The notes below the pieces were generated by a model. The model worked only from the letters and a program-made list of their open reading frames with translations, had not been told where the DNA came from and did no database searches. Below are positions 60,601 through 64,000 of a stretch of 64,000 nucleotides of DNA, piece by piece (position 1 is the first letter of the stretch; every line of letters begins with the position of its first letter). The translations under genes and the position numbers were made by a program. Source of the DNA: Cucumis sativus (lineage: Eukaryota; Streptophyta; Magnoliopsida; Cucurbitales; Cucurbitaceae); the NCBI RefSeq assembly GCF_000004075.3, contig NC_026658.2:22618075-22682074 (forward strand). The letters are read 5' to 3'.

Positions 60601-62135
60601 ATGATGTAATAAATATTGGTAAAGTCCAGATTATAAGGATCTGATATCAAATATTTGCTTGCTTTCGTTGCATCACAAGGATATTAGCAGCTGTGTTATA
60701 GTTTGAATTTTGTGAGACTGTTTTTGCTTCCGCAATGTTTTCAATGCCAACTAATATTTATGTTTGTTTCCTATTCCTTGTCAACGAGACGCTCAGATTT
60801 TTTAATTCAAATTCCCAAACTGTAGATGCAAAGAGCTGGACTTCAGCCAGATGTTGTCAGCTATGCTTTACTCATAAGTGCTTATGGTAAAGCTAGAAGA
60901 GAGGAAGAAGCACTAGCAGTTTTTGAGGAAATGCTTGATGCTGGTATCAGGTACTTCCCCTCGACACTTCTTTCTTTTAGCACATACAGTATCTGATTGG
61001 AAATATATATAAATATATAAAAATAAAAATCGCTGAGAAAGATATTCCCGAGTAGATGTTGTGGCTACTTGATGGTTTTATCATATTTAGCAAAGTATAA
61101 AGTTTTATTCAAGTTTAGTGTACTCCAACCTATGAGTATTTGTGTTGGTATCTGTCGTTAGAGTGTACATATATTAGTTTCATGTTGCTATTTTGGTCCA
61201 TATTCACTTTACACAACACCGAGCGTGGCTGAACGAAGTGATGAAAAGTAAGCCAAAATACTCATGCATTGATAACTTTTACGCCTGCTATTTTTCAGAC
61301 CAACACACAAAGCTTATAATATTTTGCTCGATGCATTTGCAATCTCTGGAATGGTCGAGCAAGCTAAGATCGTATTCAAGAGTATGAAAAGAGACAGGTA
61401 TTATAAACTGCTTTAATGGTTCCTGCACAAAAAATGTTATTTTACCATTCCTTTTTGGCTGCACATTTCGTTCTTTTTGCTTGTATTTCCGGTAACGGAT
61501 TTCCTTCATCGTTTGTTTGTTGCAGATGCAGTCCAGACATTTGCTCTTATACAACCATGTTATCAGCTTATGTTAATGCATCTGACATGGAGGGAGCTGA
61601 AAATTTTTTTAGACGACTGAAACAAGACGGTTTTAGACCCAATGTTGTTACTTATGGTACATTGATCAAAGGATATGCTAAAATAAATAATCTCGAAAAG
61701 ATGATTAAAAGATATGAAGAAATGAAGGTCAATGGTATACGTGTGAATCAGACGATTTTGACGACAATCATGGATGCATATGGAAAGAACAAAGATTTTG
61801 GTAGTGCTGTTATTTGGTTCAATGAAATTGAATCTTGTGGCCTTCGGCCTGATCAAAAAGCAAAAAATATCCTGTTATCTTTGGCAAAAACAGCGGAAGA
61901 GCTTGATGAAGCGAATCAACTAGTCGGGTATTCGAGTCAGAGTAGCAGTCCTCAAAGAGGTGGTAAGTTTTCCAGGTCTATTGCTGATGATGAGGAAGAA
62001 GAAGAAGATGAATTAGATTATGCAGATGACGTAATTCCTCACACTAACCAAAGAGATGAGAAAATTATTTTAAATGGCATTCATCAACAAAACTTGGAGC
62101 AAAATTTGGAGGGTTTATGCGCTAAGATTTGCTAA
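57636..62135 (+). CDS. P-class pentatricopeptide repeat protein, At3g59040-like
   Basis: Organelle-targeted RNA-binding PPR protein; the specific RNA target is unknown. Exons: 57636-57691, 58270-58582, 59371-59661, 60050-60298, 60826-60950, 61299-61397, 61526-62135 (1743 nt, 580 aa). The start at 57636 is chosen because only this frame splices in phase to [13 protein letters not shown] in exon 2. The ATG at 57563 is in another frame. The N-terminus is Ser/Pro/Lys-rich without acids, as in a transit peptide, then [19 protein letters not shown] as in the Arabidopsis homologue. About ten 35-residue P-type repeats run from about 135 to 510 (for example [49 protein letters not shown]). An acidic tail [15 protein letters not shown] is at about 531. 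There are no E/DYW editing domains. Confidence 0.92.
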
Positions 62136-63301
62136 TGTTATATATTACTTCAGTCTTCAGTTTGTTTACTCTCTAGTTTGGTATATTGTAATGCAAAAAT
62201 TACTTAGGTGGAGAAATTTGAGCTGCAGAAAAGCACTTACCCTCTTTTTTGGTACACAACTGTGGAACTTTGATGGGCATTTTTGTTGTAATATATTCAT
62301 TTTTCTCATATTCTTTAGTCTCTCTAGTAGATTCTTGTTTGGTTAGTCTAAATCTCATTTTATTAGAACTGTTATTATTTGACTCTATAATATTAAAGAA
62401 AAAAAAATTCCAATGTGGTTGCACTAGAAAATTTTCCTATAATATAGGATAGAAAATACTACTTTGATCAACTGTTACATTCAATGGTATCCATGTGTGC
62501 ACGTAGAAGGTATATTTTCTAAACTAAAAATGAATATAATTCAACAAGTATCAATATGCTATCAACTTTGATTCAATCCTTCTAGCCGTTCATTTTTTTA
62601 AATAAATAAAGTTTTGTTATAGTGTTAATATAATATTAAATTTACATTCATCAATTCATGACTTAACGTGTTTGATGGATACTTTCAATTAACAATGTAC
62701 AATTCACACACACATATTAACTAATCTCACGAAACAAACCACCTAACTCTACAATATTTTAATCTCAAGAAAACAACTCGTAGTAAATTAATTTACAGGT
62801 AAATCGTCATTATGGATTGAATCCATGGTCTATAAGTTATTTATTGAAACTATCTCTACTTTTTTACTATTAGATCAATTCATGATGGTTAGTTTACGTA
62901 CAATTTATATAGAAACCATCCAAACTTTATCCCAATGTTTTGACTTTCAAGGAACAAAAATGCTTGCATTCAATTAGATTTTCCCACCATGTAAAGTTCA
63001 CAACACAAGCATGTAATTGGATCGCAATGATCCACAGAGATAGCCATAACTAAAATAGAACTACATGGCACTATAAATGCACAATGTGTGCTTACCTTCA
63101 TACTTTAAACCAAAAAAATATATTACCTTAACATGAAGGCGCTAAACTAAAACAATGAAGACCTCAAGACATTAATACATAGCTAAGACTGCTTCAAGTT
63201 TCTACCTTATCTTTCCAACATTCCTAATTAAGTTTGGTCTGACAATGAAACTGTACAGTTCATGTTCATCAGTTCTTTCTCATCGAGCTAATGAACACCT
63301 T
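62136..63301. other. Spacer between PPR gene and next minus-strand gene
   Basis: PPR 3' UTR for the first few hundred bases, then AT-rich spacer. From about 63050 to 63301 it is probably the 3' UTR of the minus-strand gene. No other gene is seen. Confidence 0.35.
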
Positions 63302-63376
63302 CTATATTCCTTCCTGTTGATAATCCTTGCTTAAAAAGTTCCAGGCCAGCAACGCTGCGCCAAGTGCAGGCTCCAC
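63302..63376 (-). CDS. Last exon of a minus-strand gene, tentative BadF-type ATPase / GlcNAc kinase
   Basis: A 75-nt phase-0 exon on the minus strand. A good acceptor (TTTTTCTTAACAG) precedes VEPALGAALLAWNF, and the exon ends LSKDYQQEGI and TAG. The VEPALGAALLA motif resembles the C-terminal strand-helix of the BadF/BadG/N-acetylglucosamine kinase family (eukaryotic GlcNAc kinases end with a VEPAVGAA-like motif). The rest of the gene lies to the right: no upstream exon is visible before 64000, where an intron with a MITE intervenes. The family assignment rests on about 14 residues, so it is tentative. That this is a real exon is more certain than its name. Confidence 0.5.
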   Translation of the reverse strand: MEPALGAALLAWNFLSKDYQQEGI

Positions 63377-63508
63377 CTGTTAAGAAAAATGAAAATTTTG
63401 AAACAGTAAGAAACGCAGGGATTGCTTTCGCTTTCTGATTCTCATGCTAGACAACCGATGAGGGATAAGAGTACAATTTGTTGCCATAATTCATAATTTA
63501 ACTTGAAT

Positions 63509-63879
63509 TTAGGGTGTGTTTAATTTAACTTTTCGAATGTTTAATTTTGAAAAGAATTGAAGTGTTTTGCAACTACTCAAAATAGTTTTTGAAACACTTT
63601 CCGAGGATGTTTGACCCAAGGATTTTGGAAGTAGGAGGTTGCGGAAAATGGAGTAATGAACTCCAATCCTTGTTTGGTCCGAGAAGTTTGTGAGTCCCAC
63701 TAATAAAAACATCAATTTTAAATCTTATTAACTTCATACACTATGATACCTCAGAAGTTTACAATTTTCTAGACTTCATAACTCCATGGAGTTCGCAACT
63801 CCACTCCTCGCCCCCACTACCCTCTCAAAGTTTATTTTTTTCAGTTTTTAATAAAAGAGTTAAAATAAACAGGCTCTTA
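63509..63879. mobile_element. Tourist-like MITE with TTA target duplication
   Basis: A 365-bp element (63512-63876) flanked by TTA on both sides. The left end GGGTGTGTTTAATTTAACTT and the right end, read inward GAGCCTGTTTATTTTAACTC, agree at 14 of 20 positions. It lies just 5' of the last exon of the minus-strand gene, presumably in its final intron. Confidence 0.55.
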
Positions 63880-64000
63880 GGCACCAGTTGCTTCTCTTCA
63901 ATTGTGAGTTAAAGAAAACTAGGGTATCTAGAAAAGAGTTATCATTTTCTTAATTTGTTATTATTAGTAGTCCACTATTAATTAGTAAATGAATTCACAT

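Overview
This is a eukaryotic nuclear window. It is AT-rich, its protein genes are split by GT-AG introns, and long intergenic stretches are full of decayed transposons. The proteins are those of a eudicot. The recurrent repeats and overall composition suggest a cucurbit (Cucumis-like) chromosome arm, but that family-level placement is inference. There is no operon logic; each gene has its own promoter.

Layout. (1) 1-12430 (+): two tandem aldo-keto reductase genes of the plastid At1g06690 type. The first is cut by the left edge of the window. The second is complete (10 exons, 370 aa). Every shared exon has the same length and phase, so they are a tandem duplication. (2) 18591-21663 (+): a complete phytochrome-interacting bHLH factor of the PIF4/PIF5 type (8 coding exons, 550 aa). 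(3) 21.7-39 kb: about 17 kb without an intact gene, holding a GC-rich leader-like segment with 130-bp tandem repeats, a wrecked Ty3/gypsy element with a 3' LTR, a retroposon 3' end, and a TIR-flanked element carrying a broken pectin-methylesterase-inhibitor gene. (4) 39293-43653 (+): peroxisomal polyamine oxidase, PAO2/PAO3 type (10 exons, 489 aa, C-terminal SRL), with one upstream ORF in its leader. (5) 47268-52361 (-): NPG1, a TPR protein (5 coding exons, 708 aa), with one GC-AG intron. (6) 57636-62135 (+): a P-class PPR protein like At3g59040 (7 exons, 580 aa). (7) 63302-63376 (-): the last exon of a gene that runs off the right edge, tentatively a BadF/GlcNAc-kinase-type ATPase.

The most informative large-scale observation is gene order. 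PIF, PAO, NPG1 and PPR are adjacent here. In Arabidopsis the same families are split between two segments, At2g43010/43020/43040 (PIF4, PAO2, NPG1) and At3g59060/59050/59040 (PIF5, PAO3, PPR). The window therefore looks like the unfractionated counterpart of both. The genes do not form one pathway; they cover light and temperature signalling (PIF), polyamine back-conversion (PAO), plasma-membrane phosphoinositide kinase scaffolding and pollen germination (NPG1), organellar RNA handling (PPR) and plastid redox chemistry (AKR).

I found no previously undescribed multi-gene system. The best leads are the PAO uORF, the NPG1 GC-AG intron and TGGGCC promoter cluster, the gene-fragment-carrying TIR element, and a retroposon-like insertion with a 15-bp target duplication. 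Exon boundaries were set by eye from splice signals, reading phase and remembered homologues; none was checked against transcripts.
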